Below are positions 1-11,066 of a stretch of 64,000 nt of DNA, one piece after another. The notes beneath the pieces are model-generated. The model ran no database searches. It saw only the letters and a list, made by a program, of their open reading frames with translations, and was not told the origin of the DNA. The stretch's first letter is position 1; the number at the start of each line of letters is the position of its first letter. A program made the translations under genes and the position numbers. Source of the DNA: Pseudomonas putida (GTDB taxonomy: Bacteria; Pseudomonadota; Gammaproteobacteria; Pseudomonadales; Pseudomonadaceae); NCBI RefSeq assembly GCF_028682475.1, contig NZ_JANHLE010000004.1, positions 124,001-188,000 of the forward strand. Reading direction: 5' to 3'.

Positions 1-952
1 CGATGTGTCGTTCCCGGAAATCGAAAAATTCGATCACCTGCCCGAGCCGCGCATCGACGGGCCGACCGCCTATGTCTCGGTCATGGAAGGCTGCAGCAAG
101 TACTGCACCTTCTGCGTGGTGCCCTACACCCGCGGCGAAGAAGTCAGCCGGCCGTTCGATGATGTCTTGTCCGAAGTCATTCACCTGGCCGAGAACGGCG
201 TGCGCGAAATCACCCTTCTGGGGCAGAACGTCAACGGCTACCGCGGCCAGACCCACGATGGCCGCCTGGCCGACCTGGCCGAGCTGATCAGGGTCGTGGC
301 GGCGGTGGATGGCATCGACCGCATCCGCTACACCACTTCGCATCCGCTGGAATTCTCCGACAGCCTGATCCAGGCCCACGCCGAGGTGCCGGAACTGGTC
401 AAGCACCTGCACCTGCCGGTGCAATCGGGCTCGGACCGGGTGCTGGCGGCCATGAAGCGCAACCACACCATCCTCGAATACAAGTCCAAGCTGCGCAAAC
501 TCAAGGCCGCCGTGCCGGGGATCTGCATCAGCTCGGACTTCATCGTCGGCTTCCCGGGGGAAACCGAGAAAGACTTCGAGCAGACCATGAAGCTGGTCGC
601 CGAGGTCGGTTTCGACTTTTCCTACTCCTTCGTCTACAGCCAGCGTCCGGGCACTCCGGCCTCCGACCTGCCCGACGACACCCCGGAAGAGCTGAAAAAG
701 GAGCGCCTCAAAGCCCTGCAGCATCGCCTCGACACCCAGGGCTTCGAGATCAGCCGACAGATGGTCGGCACGGTGCAGCGCATCCTGGTCACCGACTACT
801 CGCGCCGCGACCCCGGCCAGTTGCAGGGGCGCACCGAGAATAACCGTATCGTCAACTTCCGCTGCGACAATCCGAAGCTGATCGGCCAGTTCGTCGACAT
901 CCATATCGACGACGCCCGTCCGCATTCGCTGTTCGGCTCGCTAGCACACTAA
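1..952 (+). CDS. miaB: tRNA-2-methylthio-N6-dimethylallyladenosine synthase MiaB (3' part)
   Basis: This is the C-terminal part of a radical-SAM methylthiotransferase that converts i6A37 to ms2i6A37 in tRNAs reading U-starting codons. The reading frame is already open at the window edge, so the start and the N-terminal UPF0004 domain lie outside. The radical-SAM cluster motif is seen about 30 residues into the fragment as CSKYCTFC (CxxxCxxC), followed by the SAM domain and a C-terminal TRAM-like segment that ends with FGSLAH. A hairpin follows the stop codon. The phoH-ybeY-corC-lnt set begins 123 bases downstream, the usual order in Pseudomonas. Confidence 0.96.
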   Translation, partial: DVSFPEIEKFDHLPEPRIDGPTAYVSVMEGCSKYCTFCVVPYTRGEEVSRPFDDVLSEVIHLAENGVREITLLGQNVNGYRGQTHDGRLADLAELIRVVAAVDGIDRIRYTTSHPLEFSDSLIQAHAEVPELVKHLHLPVQSGSDRVLAAMKRNHTILEYKSKLRKLKAAVPGICISSDFIVGFPGETEKDFEQTMKLVAEVGFDFSYSFVYSQRPGTPASDLPDDTPEELKKERLKALQHRLDTQGFEISRQMVGTVQRILVTDYSRRDPGQLQGRTENNRIVNFRCDNPKLIGQFVDIHIDDARPHSLFGSLAH

Positions 953-960
953 CCTGTCCA

Positions 961-984
961 GCCGGGCCGCAATACTGGCCCGGC
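961..984 (+). terminator. Hairpin after miaB
   Basis: An 8-bp perfect stem (961-968 with 977-984, GCCGGGCC/GGCCCGGC) lies 9 bases after the miaB stop. The downstream tail is not U-rich, so it may be a weak terminator or an mRNA-stabilising hairpin. Confidence 0.45.
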
Positions 985-1075
985 GACCCTTGATCGTTTC
1001 AGCGCTTTCGCCCTGCAGCGGCTAGGGTTATCCTTGAGTCCATCTCCATTGCCGTTGGGCGGCTAAAAAACAACC

Positions 1076-2077
1076 TTGAACGCACCCATAGAACCTCATC
1101 GTTTCATCCTCGAACCCTTCGAGGCCCATCGCTTCGCCAATCTGTGCGGGCAATTCGACGAGCATTTGCGCTTGATCGAACAGCGCCTGGCTATCGAAAT
1201 CCGCAACCGCGGCAATCAGTTCGAATTGATCGGCGAACCCAAACACACCTCCTCTGCCGAGCAACTGCTGCGCCGTCTCTATCGCGAGACCAAGGCCACC
1301 GAGCTGTCGCCGGAAATGGTTCACCTGTTCCTGCAGGAATCTGCGGTGCAGGAGCTGGAAAACCCGGCCGTCAACGAAGTCAGTGTTTCCCTGCGCACGC
1401 GCAAGGGCATGATTCGTCCACGCGGGCTGAACCAGCAGCGCTATGTGAAAGAGATCCTCGGCAACGACATCAACTTCGGCATCGGCCCGGCCGGTACCGG
1501 CAAGACCTATCTGGCCGTGGCCTGCGCCGTCGATGCACTGGAACGTGAACAGGTGCGTCGCATCCTGCTGGTACGCCCGGCGGTCGAAGCGGGCGAGAAG
1601 CTCGGGTTCCTGCCCGGCGACCTGGCGCAGAAGATCGACCCGTACCTGCGCCCGCTGTACGACGCCCTGTATGAAATGCTCGGCTTCGAACACGTCGCCA
1701 AGCTGATCGAGCGCCAGGTGATCGAGATCGCCCCGCTGGCCTACATGCGTGGCCGCACCCTGAACAACAGCTTCATCATCCTCGATGAGAGCCAGAACAC
1801 CACGGTCGAGCAGATGAAGATGTTCCTCACCCGGATCGGTTTCGGCTCCACCGCAGTGATCACCGGTGACATTACCCAGGTCGACCTGCCACGCGGCACC
1901 AAGTCGGGCCTGGCGCATGTCATCGAAGTGCTCAGGGGCGTGCCGGGCATCAGTTTCACGCACTTCCAGCCCAAGGACGTGGTCCGCCACCCGTTGGTGC
2001 AACGTATTGTCGAGGCCTACGAGCGCTTCGACAGCCAGCAGCAGAACCCGACCGAAGGCAAACAACGCGATGCTTGA
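1076..2077 (+). CDS. phoH: PhoH-like ATPase (YbeZ)
   Basis: This is a cytoplasmic P-loop ATPase of the PhoH/YbeZ family, 333 residues. The Walker A motif GPAGTGKT is at about residues 137-144 and a Walker B-like ILDESQNT lies further on. In many bacteria YbeZ partners YbeY in rRNA and ribosome quality control; that link is family knowledge, and adjacency here supports it. The start is TTG at 1076, chosen because the protein then begins [10 protein letters not shown] as in related pseudomonads. No strong Shine-Dalgarno is visible. Its last 8 bases overlap ybeY, so the two are probably translationally coupled. Confidence 0.93.
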   Translation: MNAPIEPHRFILEPFEAHRFANLCGQFDEHLRLIEQRLAIEIRNRGNQFELIGEPKHTSSAEQLLRRLYRETKATELSPEMVHLFLQESAVQELENPAVNEVSVSLRTRKGMIRPRGLNQQRYVKEILGNDINFGIGPAGTGKTYLAVACAVDALEREQVRRILLVRPAVEAGEKLGFLPGDLAQKIDPYLRPLYDALYEMLGFEHVAKLIERQVIEIAPLAYMRGRTLNNSFIILDESQNTTVEQMKMFLTRIGFGSTAVITGDITQVDLPRGTKSGLAHVIEVLRGVPGISFTHFQPKDVVRHPLVQRIVEAYERFDSQQQNPTEGKQRDA

Positions 2078-2564
2078 GCTCGATCTGCAACTGGCAAGTG
2101 ATGCACCGCACCCGACTGAAGCGCAGTTCCGCCAATGGTGTGAGCTGGCCCTGCGCCAGCGCACGGCCGACTCGGAAATGACCATCCGTCTGGTGGACGA
2201 AGTCGAAGGCCGTGAGCTCAATCACACCTGGCGGCACAAAGACTACGCCACCAATGTGCTGTCCTTTCCCGCCGACGTACCCGACGAGCTGCTCGATATT
2301 CCGCTGCTCGGCGACCTGGTGATCTGCATCGCCGTGGTCGAGCGCGAAGCCGCCGAACAAGGCAAGGCGCTGGAGGCCCACTGGGCGCACCTGGTGATCC
2401 ACGGCTGCCTGCACCTGCTGGGCTACGACCACATCGACGACGATGAGGCCGAAGAAATGGAAGCCCTGGAACGGGAATTGCTGGCTGAACTGGGTCATCC
2501 GGACCCTTACGCCGACGACGAACACGACGCACCCCACACTGATATCTGCAAGGAACACGAGTAA
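2070..2564 (+). CDS. ybeY: Endoribonuclease YbeY
   Basis: This is a 164-residue metal-dependent endoribonuclease for 16S rRNA 3'-end maturation and ribosome quality control. The family zinc motif is seen near the C-terminus as [11 protein letters not shown], with three histidines. A longer open frame runs back into phoH, but the ATG at 2070 gives the expected N-terminus ([10 protein letters not shown]) and a tight overlap with the phoH stop. It sits between phoH and corC. Confidence 0.95.
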   Translation: MLELDLQLASDAPHPTEAQFRQWCELALRQRTADSEMTIRLVDEVEGRELNHTWRHKDYATNVLSFPADVPDELLDIPLLGDLVICIAVVEREAAEQGKALEAHWAHLVIHGCLHLLGYDHIDDDEAEEMEALERELLAELGHPDPYADDEHDAPHTDICKEHE

Positions 2565-2569
2565 CCGCC

Positions 2570-3409
2570 ATGAGCGAAGATCGATCGAGCAACGGGCAAA
2601 AGTCCTGGCTGGGCAAACTGACCCAGGCTTTTGCCCATGAGCCGAAAAACCGCCAGGAGCTGCTTGAGCTGCTGCGCGAAGCCCATCAGAACAAGCTGCT
2701 CGACAGCGAAGCGCTAACCATCGTCGAAGGCGCCATCCAGGTCGCCGACCTGCAAGTACGCGACATCATGGTGCCGCGCTCGCAGATGATCAGCATCAAG
2801 GCCACGCAGTCGCCACGCGAGTTCCTGCCAGCGGTGATCGACGCTGCGCACTCGCGCTACCCGGTGGTCGGCGAAAGCCATGACGATGTGCTCGGTGTGC
2901 TGCTGGCCAAGGACCTGCTGCCGCTGATCCTCAAGGAGAACGGCGACAGCTTCAACATCAAGGACCTGCTGCGCCCGGCCACTTTCGTGCCCGAGTCCAA
3001 GCGCCTGAACGTGCTGCTGCGCGAGTTCCGCGCCAACCATAACCACATGGCCATCGTCATCGACGAATACGGCGGCGTGGCGGGCCTGGTGACCATCGAA
3101 GACGTGCTCGAGCAGATCGTCGGCGACATCGAAGACGAGCATGACGTCGAGGAAGACAGCTACATCAAGCCGTTGCCCAGCGGCGACTTCCTGATCAAGG
3201 CCCTGACCCCGATCGAGAACTTCAACGCGTTCTTCGACAGTCAGTTCTCCGATGACGAGTTCGACACGGTTGGCGGTCTGGTCATGAGCGCCTTCGGCCA
3301 CCTGCCCAAGCGTAACGAGACCACCGAAATCGGCCCGTACCGCTTCCGCATCCTCAATGCCGATAGCCGCCGGATTCACTTGCTGCGACTGACCCCTATC
3401 ACCCGTTAA
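2570..3409 (+). CDS. corC: CBS-domain transporter-associated protein CorC/YbeX
   Basis: This 279-residue protein has two CBS domains in the middle (about residues 65-190) and a C-terminal CorC/HlyC domain (about 195-275). It has no membrane segment, so it is the soluble short form of the family (CorC/YbeX). It is linked to Mg2+/Co2+ homeostasis and, through gene context, to ribosome maturation. The sequence DIMVPRSQM begins the first CBS unit as in relatives. The ATG is 5 bases after the ybeY stop and lnt follows after 8 bases, so phoH-ybeY-corC-lnt looks like one operon. Confidence 0.93.
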   Translation: MSEDRSSNGQKSWLGKLTQAFAHEPKNRQELLELLREAHQNKLLDSEALTIVEGAIQVADLQVRDIMVPRSQMISIKATQSPREFLPAVIDAAHSRYPVVGESHDDVLGVLLAKDLLPLILKENGDSFNIKDLLRPATFVPESKRLNVLLREFRANHNHMAIVIDEYGGVAGLVTIEDVLEQIVGDIEDEHDVEEDSYIKPLPSGDFLIKALTPIENFNAFFDSQFSDDEFDTVGGLVMSAFGHLPKRNETTEIGPYRFRILNADSRRIHLLRLTPITR

Positions 3410-3417
3410 GGACAACC

Positions 3418-4935
3418 ATGCGCTGGATCACCCGCCCCGGCTGGCCCGGTAACCTGCTGGCCGTGGCGGCCGGTGCAATCACCACCCTGGCCCTGGCGCC
3501 GTTCGACATCTGGCCGCTGGCACTGCTGGCGGCCGGCCTGTTCTACCTCGGCCTGCGTGAGCTGAGCCCGCGCCAGGCCCTGGGCCGCGGCTGGTGTTTC
3601 GGCTTCGGCCTGTATGCTGCCGGCACCAGCTGGATCTACGTCAGCATCAACACCTACGGTGGCGCCACGCCACTGCTGGCCACCGGTCTGCTGATAGCAT
3701 TCTTTGCGGCTATAGCCTGGTTCTTTGCCCTGCCCGCCTGGATCTGGGCACGCTGGCTGCGCCGCAACGAAGCGCCCCTGGCCGACGCCCTGTGCTTCGC
3801 CGCCTTGTGGGTCGGCCAGGAAGCCTTTCGCGGCTGGTTCCTCACCGGTTTCCCCTGGCTCTATTCCGGCTACAGCCAGCTCGACGGCCCGCTGTCCGGC
3901 CTGGCGCCGGTCGGTGGCATGTGGCTGATTTCCTTCTGCTTGGCCTTGTCTGCCGCGCTGCTGTGCAACCTGCCACGCCTGCGGGCGCGCAAATCGTTCC
4001 TGGCCGTGGCAATCGTGCTACTGCTAGCGCCCTGGGCCGCCGGCCTGGCCCTGAAAAACCACGCCTGGACCGAGCCTGCCGGCAAGCCGCTGACGGTGGC
4101 TGCCTTGCAAGGTAATGTCGAGCAGGAACTGAAGTGGAACCCCGAACACATCAACGCCCAGCTGGCCCTCTACCGCGACATGAGTTTCAGCTCCAAACCG
4201 GTTGACCTGCTGGTCTGGCCGGAGACCGCGGTACCGATCCTCAAAGAACAGGCCCAGGGCTACCTGGACATGATGGGCAGCTTCGCCGCCGACCGTCACT
4301 CGGCGCTGATCACCGGCGTGCCGGTACGTGAAGTGGTGCACCAGCAACGCCGCTACTACAACGGCATTACCGTGACCGGTGAAGGCGACGGCACCTACCT
4401 CAAGCAGAAGCTGGTGCCGTTCGGTGAATACGTACCGCTGCAGGATATGCTTCGTGGCCTGATTGCCTTCTTCGACCTGCCGATGTCGGACTTTGCCCGC
4501 GGGCCGGCTGACCAGCCGCTACTGCAGGCCAAGGGCTATCAGATCGCCCCGTACATCTGCTACGAAGTGGTCTACCCGGAGTTCGCCGCAAGCCTGGCCG
4601 CGCGCAGCGACATCCTCCTGACCATCAGCAACGACACCTGGTTCGGCACCTCGATCGGCCCCCTGCAGCATTTACAGATGGCCCAGATGCGTGCGCTGGA
4701 GGCCGGTCGCTGGATGATTCGCGCCACCAACAATGGTGTCACCGGGCTGATCGATCCCTTCGGACGCATCACCGCGCAGATTCCGCAGTTCGAACGCGGC
4801 ATCCTCTACGGTGAAGTGGTACCGATGCAGCAGCTGACACCGTACCTGCAGTGGCGCTCCTGGCCACTGGTGATTGTCTGTGCATTGTTGTTTGGCTGGG
4901 CCCTGCTGGCCAGCCGGATTGCCAAGACCGTCTAG
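3418..4935 (+). CDS. lnt: Apolipoprotein N-acyltransferase Lnt
   Basis: This integral inner-membrane enzyme (505 residues) adds the third acyl chain to the N-terminal cysteine of lipoproteins, which are then sorted by Lol. The N-terminal 210 residues form about six hydrophobic segments; a nitrilase-fold periplasmic domain follows (about 225-470) and a last membrane segment closes the protein. The catalytic triad is readable: Glu269 in VWPETAVP, Lys331 in KQKLVPFGE and Cys381 in PYICYEVV. Length and residue order match the family. The 3' end overlaps the convergent ydcF-like gene by 4 bases. Confidence 0.97.
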   Translation: MRWITRPGWPGNLLAVAAGAITTLALAPFDIWPLALLAAGLFYLGLRELSPRQALGRGWCFGFGLYAAGTSWIYVSINTYGGATPLLATGLLIAFFAAIAWFFALPAWIWARWLRRNEAPLADALCFAALWVGQEAFRGWFLTGFPWLYSGYSQLDGPLSGLAPVGGMWLISFCLALSAALLCNLPRLRARKSFLAVAIVLLLAPWAAGLALKNHAWTEPAGKPLTVAALQGNVEQELKWNPEHINAQLALYRDMSFSSKPVDLLVWPETAVPILKEQAQGYLDMMGSFAADRHSALITGVPVREVVHQQRRYYNGITVTGEGDGTYLKQKLVPFGEYVPLQDMLRGLIAFFDLPMSDFARGPADQPLLQAKGYQIAPYICYEVVYPEFAASLAARSDILLTISNDTWFGTSIGPLQHLQMAQMRALEAGRWMIRATNNGVTGLIDPFGRITAQIPQFERGILYGEVVPMQQLTPYLQWRSWPLVIVCALLFGWALLASRIAKTV

Positions 4936-5693
4936 TAGAACAGGCGGTAACCGAGCAGGCCGACTGCCTCATTGAGCAGTTGGCCGCTCTGCCACATCGC
5001 CTTGCTTTCCGGCAGCCAGCCACCGAACGGCCGGGCATGATCACGACCGAGAAAACCGACTGGCGCCGGCACCACGGTAAAACCCGCCTGCTCGAAGCTC
5101 CAGCGCGAACGCTGCATATGCCAGGCCTGGGTCACCACGACCACACGCTTGATGCCCTCAGGCAAGAGGATCCGGGCGCTCATCTGGGCATTCTCCCAGG
5201 TCGTGCGGCTGCGCTCTTCCTTCCAGCGCACACTCACCCCAAGATCATGCTGCAGCGCATCAGCCATCAGCTGTGCCTCGCTGGGAGGGGTGCCATAGTG
5301 CAAGCCGCCCGAGATCAACAACGGCAAGCCCGACACCTTGGCCAACCGGGCGGCGTAACGCATGCGCTCCATGGCCGTACCTGCCGGCTGATCAACAAAG
5401 TCCCAGGCCGGATCGCCGCGTTCGCGCCCGGCGCCCAGCACCACAATGGCATCCGCCTGCTCAGCCAGGTGTGCCCATTGCTCATGGCTCAAGGCCGGTT
5501 CGGTCTCCAGCAAACGCGCCGAATGCTCGACGACAATCGGCAGACTCATCGTCCACAAGCCCCCCAAGCCCAGGACAAAACACAAGGCAGACAGGCGCGG
5601 CCAGGAACGACGCAGCCACCAGGCCGCGAGCAACAGCAGGAACAATACGCCGGGCGGCAGGATTATCTGTTTGATCAAATAGCGAATAGGCAC
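4932..5693 (-). CDS. YdcF/ElyC-like DUF218 envelope protein
   Basis: This 253-residue protein begins with two hydrophobic segments (about residues 10-27 and 33-52), then a DUF218 domain. Family marks seen are IVVLGAGRERG, LLISGGLHYGTPPSEAQ and VVVTQAWHMQRS. ElyC and YdcF relatives act in envelope integrity and undecaprenyl-phosphate-linked metabolism; the exact role here is unknown. The start is GTG at 5693, chosen because an almost complete Shine-Dalgarno (GGAGGTGA) lies just upstream. It converges on lnt with a 4-base overlap of coding ends. Confidence 0.85.
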   Translation of the reverse strand: MPIRYLIKQIILPPGVLFLLLLAAWWLRRSWPRLSALCFVLGLGGLWTMSLPIVVEHSARLLETEPALSHEQWAHLAEQADAIVVLGAGRERGDPAWDFVDQPAGTAMERMRYAARLAKVSGLPLLISGGLHYGTPPSEAQLMADALQHDLGVSVRWKEERSRTTWENAQMSARILLPEGIKRVVVVTQAWHMQRSRWSFEQAGFTVVPAPVGFLGRDHARPFGGWLPESKAMWQSGQLLNEAVGLLGYRLFY

Positions 5694-5823
5694 AGGTCAC
5701 CTCCATGGAGGTGCGCAGCCTAAGAGGATCGGCACCTGGCAACAATAGTCAGGAGTCAGATGCCGATCATCTTGTCTTTGCAAAGGGGGGCGCACTCCGC
5801 ATTGCGCCTGGGAATCCGCCCGG

Positions 5824-6141
5824 CTACTTGAATTGCAGCTTTCTGGATTTTGCCGTGGTGGTGGAGCGTGTCTTGTCCTTGAGCCAGACGACTCTGGCCG
5901 CAGGTGGCGGCTCCGCTGATAGCTGTGCGCCAGCGCATCCATGCCTGCCCTCTGGAAGAGCGTCCAGATAGGCTTTGATCACATCGAATTCGGCGCGGCT
6001 CAGGCCACGCAACTCCAATTCAGCAGGCATTTCATCGCGTAACCGAACGGACGTTCTGGCGACCTCCAGAGCAAGCCCCAGACGATCGATCAGCCGTTCG
6101 TAAAGCTCCGGTTTTGTTGCTTGTTGCTGCGACTCTCCCAT
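5824..6141 (-). CDS. Conserved hypothetical protein, 105 residues
   Basis: I do not recognise a named family. The protein is soluble and lacks a signal peptide. The first 65 residues look helical and charged (RLIDRLGLALEVARTS, then LSRAEFDVIKAYLDAL), and the tail is basic (KDKTRSTTTAKSRK). The ATG is preceded by GAGGTGA at good distance, which supports real translation. It lies between the ydcF-like gene and leuS, divergent from leuS. A regulatory or nucleic-acid-associated role is only a guess from the basic tail. Confidence 0.7.
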   Translation of the reverse strand: MGESQQQATKPELYERLIDRLGLALEVARTSVRLRDEMPAELELRGLSRAEFDVIKAYLDALPEGRHGCAGAQLSAEPPPAARVVWLKDKTRSTTTAKSRKLQFK

Positions 6142-6190
6142 CCGTTCACCTCATTGAAGATAAAATATCTCCCCCCAACAGTGAGCTTAG

Positions 6191-8986
<2,796 letters not shown>

Positions 8987-8992
8987 CAGGAC

Positions 8993-9021
8993 TACCGGCC
9001 CGCAAGCATGGCGGGCCGGTA
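8993..9021 (+). other. Intercistronic hairpin leuS-lptE
   Basis: A perfect 11-bp stem (8993-9003 with 9011-9021, TACCGGCCCGC and its complement) with a 7-base loop starts 7 bases after the leuS stop. There is no U-run, so it probably stabilises or attenuates rather than terminates. Confidence 0.55.
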
Positions 9022-9051
9022 CACAGAATCGGCCCACAAGGGAGCAACAAG

Positions 9052-9660
9052 ATGATCAAACGCAATCTGCTGGTAATGGGCCTGGCCGTACTGCTCAGTG
9101 CCTGCGGTTTCCAGCTGCGGGGTACCGGCACCAGTGAGCTGAGCATCACGGAACTGGACCTGAGTGCACGCAATGCCTATGGCGACACCGTGACCCAACT
9201 GCGTCAGGCCCTGAAAAGCAGCGGCGTCAACGTTCACGCTGGCGCGCCATACAAGCTGGTTCTGACCAACGAAGCGGAAACCCAGCGCGCCGCCACCTAT
9301 GCCGGTGGCTCGGGTCGTTCGGCCGAGTATGAGTTGAGCACGGTGCTGAGCTACAGCATCGAAGGCCACAACAATACCAATCTGCTCAACGACAAGCTGG
9401 AAGTGCGCAAGATCTACCTGCACGACGGCAACAACATCACCGGTTCCCAGCAAGAAGCGACCCAGACCCGCCAGGAAATGCGCCGCGAGCTGGTGCAGAA
9501 CATGCTGGTACGCCTGCAACTGCTGACGCCGAGCCAGCTCGACCAGCTGCAGCAGGACGCCGATGTACGCGCCAAGGCCCAGGCCGACGCCATCGAAGCG
9601 GCCCGTCGTGCCCAGGACGAGACGCCTCAGCAGTCGCCCCTGCAACTGCCGATCAACTGA
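9052..9660 (+). CDS. lptE: LPS-assembly lipoprotein LptE
   Basis: This outer-membrane lipoprotein (202 residues) plugs the LptD barrel and helps place lipopolysaccharide in the outer leaflet. The signal peptide is MIKRNLLVMGLAVLL with lipobox LSAC, so Cys19 would be lipidated. The mature protein begins CGFQLRGTG, typical of LptE (RlpB). The C-terminal 50 residues are Gln/Ala-rich and probably helical. The ATG at 9052 follows GGAG and matches the signal peptide. The leuS-lptE-holA order is conserved in gamma-proteobacteria. Confidence 0.95.
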   Translation: MIKRNLLVMGLAVLLSACGFQLRGTGTSELSITELDLSARNAYGDTVTQLRQALKSSGVNVHAGAPYKLVLTNEAETQRAATYAGGSGRSAEYELSTVLSYSIEGHNNTNLLNDKLEVRKIYLHDGNNITGSQQEATQTRQEMRRELVQNMLVRLQLLTPSQLDQLQQDADVRAKAQADAIEAARRAQDETPQQSPLQLPIN

Positions 9661-9667
9661 GCCTGAA

Positions 9668-9687
9668 CGGGGCACTTCGGTGCCCCG
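9668..9687 (+). other. UUCG-capped hairpin between lptE and holA
   Basis: An 8-bp perfect stem (9668-9675 with 9680-9687) is closed by a TTCG tetraloop, an unusually stable RNA fold. It lies in the 36-base gap between lptE and holA and has no U-tail, so it may set relative mRNA stability or translation of the two genes. Confidence 0.6.
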
Positions 9688-9696
9688 CCTGCGACC

Positions 9697-10734
9697 ATGA
9701 AACTCGCCCCCGCCCAGCTCAACAAACACCTGCAAGGCAGCCTCGCGCCGGTCTACGTGATCAGTGGCGATGACCCGCTGCTGTGCCAGGAAGCCGCCGA
9801 TGCGGTGCGTGCTGCCGCGCGCCAGCAAGGGTTCGATGAACGCCAGGTATTCAGCGCTGACGCCAACTTCGACTGGGGCACCCTGCTCCAGGCTGGTGCC
9901 AGCCTGTCACTGTTCGCCCAGCGGCGCCTTTTGGAACTGCGCCTGCCTTCCGGCAAGCCTGGTGACAAGGGCGCTGCAGCACTGATCGAATACTGCTCAC
10001 GGCCTGCCGAAGACACCCTGCTGCTGATCAGCCTGCCCAAGCTTGACGGCAGTGCGCAGAAGACCAAATGGGGCAAGGCGCTGATCGAAGGCCAGCAGGT
10101 CCAGTTCATCCAGATCTGGCCGGTCGACACCCAGCAACTGCCACAATGGATCAACCAGCGTCTGTCCCAGGCCGGGCTATCGGCCCAGCGCGATGCGGTG
10201 GACCTGATTGCCGCCCGGGTCGAAGGCAACCTGCTGGCCGCTGCCCAGGAAATCGAAAAGCTCAAGCTGCTGGCTGAAGGCAATCAGATTACCGTCGAGA
10301 CGGTGCAAGCGGCGGTGGCTGACAGTGCCCGTTTTGACGTCTTCGGTCTGGTCGATGCGATTCTCAACGGCGAGGCTGCTCATGCCCTGCGCATGCTCGA
10401 AGGCTTGCGCGGTGAAGGGGTCGAGCCACCGGTGATTCTCTGGGCCCTGGCCCGGGAATTACGGGTGCTGGCCGGGCTTGCGCAGCAGTACAGCCAAGGC
10501 GTGCCGCTGGACAAGGCCTTCAGCCAGGCGCGGCCACCGGTCTGGGACAAGCGCAAGCCACTGATGAGCAAAGCCCTGCAACGCCACTCGGCGCAGCGCT
10601 GGAGCCAGCTGTTGCAGGATGCCCAGCGCATTGATGCGCAGATCAAGGGGCAGGCCCAGGGTTCGCCCTGGACGAGTCTGGCGCGCTTGTCGTTGTTGAT
10701 GGCCGGACAACGTTTGGCATTGCCGGCAGAGTGA
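9697..10734 (+). CDS. holA: DNA polymerase III subunit delta
   Basis: This is the delta subunit of the clamp loader (345 residues), which opens the beta clamp in the DnaX complex. The N-terminus MKLAPAQLNKHLQGSLAPVYVISGDDPLL is typical, and the length equals the family's. It lacks a working Walker A motif, as expected for delta. It lies directly after lptE, and a REP pair follows its stop codon. Confidence 0.96.
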   Translation: MKLAPAQLNKHLQGSLAPVYVISGDDPLLCQEAADAVRAAARQQGFDERQVFSADANFDWGTLLQAGASLSLFAQRRLLELRLPSGKPGDKGAAALIEYCSRPAEDTLLLISLPKLDGSAQKTKWGKALIEGQQVQFIQIWPVDTQQLPQWINQRLSQAGLSAQRDAVDLIAARVEGNLLAAAQEIEKLKLLAEGNQITVETVQAAVADSARFDVFGLVDAILNGEAAHALRMLEGLRGEGVEPPVILWALARELRVLAGLAQQYSQGVPLDKAFSQARPPVWDKRKPLMSKALQRHSAQRWSQLLQDAQRIDAQIKGQAQGSPWTSLARLSLLMAGQRLALPAE

Positions 10735-10740
10735 CATCAA

Positions 10741-10804
10741 TCGCGGGGCAAGCCCGCTCCCACAGAGGGTATTTGATCCCTGTGGGAGCGGGCTTGCCCC
10801 GCGA
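10741..10804. repeat. REP pair (head-to-head Pseudomonas REP)
   Basis: Two 25-base REP copies face each other (10741-10765 and 10780-10804), sharing the core GCGGGCTTGCCCCGC, with a 14-base spacer. The whole unit can form a long cruciform. It lies between holA and arfA. Such elements are moved by REP-associated tyrosine transposases; no such gene is in this window. Confidence 0.93.
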
Positions 10805-10822
10805 CGCTTTCCCCCCTATATT
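10794..10822 (+). promoter_or_regulatory. Candidate sigma-70 promoter of arfA using REP sequence
   Basis: TTGCCC at 10794-10799 (4 of 6 to TTGACA) and TATATT at 10817-10822 are separated by 17 bases. The -35 hexamer lies inside the right REP arm. This is a sequence match only; start-site mapping is absent. Confidence 0.4.
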
Positions 10823-10849
10823 GCGCCCAACCTCCAAAGGACCCCTGCC

Positions 10850-11005
10850 ATGAGCAAAAAAACCAGGCCCAACAAGGCCAAATCGATCATCGCCCAACCC
10901 CTGTTCCGCAGCCGCCAGGAACGTGCAGGCAAAGGCAAAGGCAGCTACCGCCGCGAAGCCTTCCAATCGAGAGATTGGGAGGCTTCTTACTTTTTGGCTG
11001 CATAA
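10850..11005 (+). CDS. arfA: Alternative ribosome-rescue factor ArfA
   Basis: This 51-codon gene encodes MSKKTRPNKAKSIIAQPLFR, then the family core KGKGSYRR and WEAS near the end. ArfA enters stalled non-stop ribosomes and recruits RF2 to release the peptide, backing up tmRNA. The family core PLFR-x-R...KGKGSY...WEAS is present in order. The coding sequence contains a 13-bp hairpin near its 3' end, as in E. coli arfA, where cleavage or termination there yields a truncated non-stop mRNA that tmRNA tags. That makes ArfA appear only when trans-translation fails. An AAAGGA lies upstream of the ATG. Confidence 0.88.
   Translation: MSKKTRPNKAKSIIAQPLFRSRQERAGKGKGSYRREAFQSRDWEASYFLAA
10956..10985 (+). 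terminator. Hairpin inside arfA (RNase III/terminator element)
   Basis: A 13-bp stem (10956-10968 with 10973-10985, one G-U pair) closed by GAGA lies inside the arfA coding sequence and is followed by a T-rich run (TTACTTTTT). In E. coli the equivalent hairpin produces stop-less arfA mRNA; the same role is inferred here. Confidence 0.75.
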
Positions 11006-11066
11006 AAGCAAGATTCCCGCAGGCATGGTATGGTCATCACCTGACCTGAAATACCTGGACCTGTGC

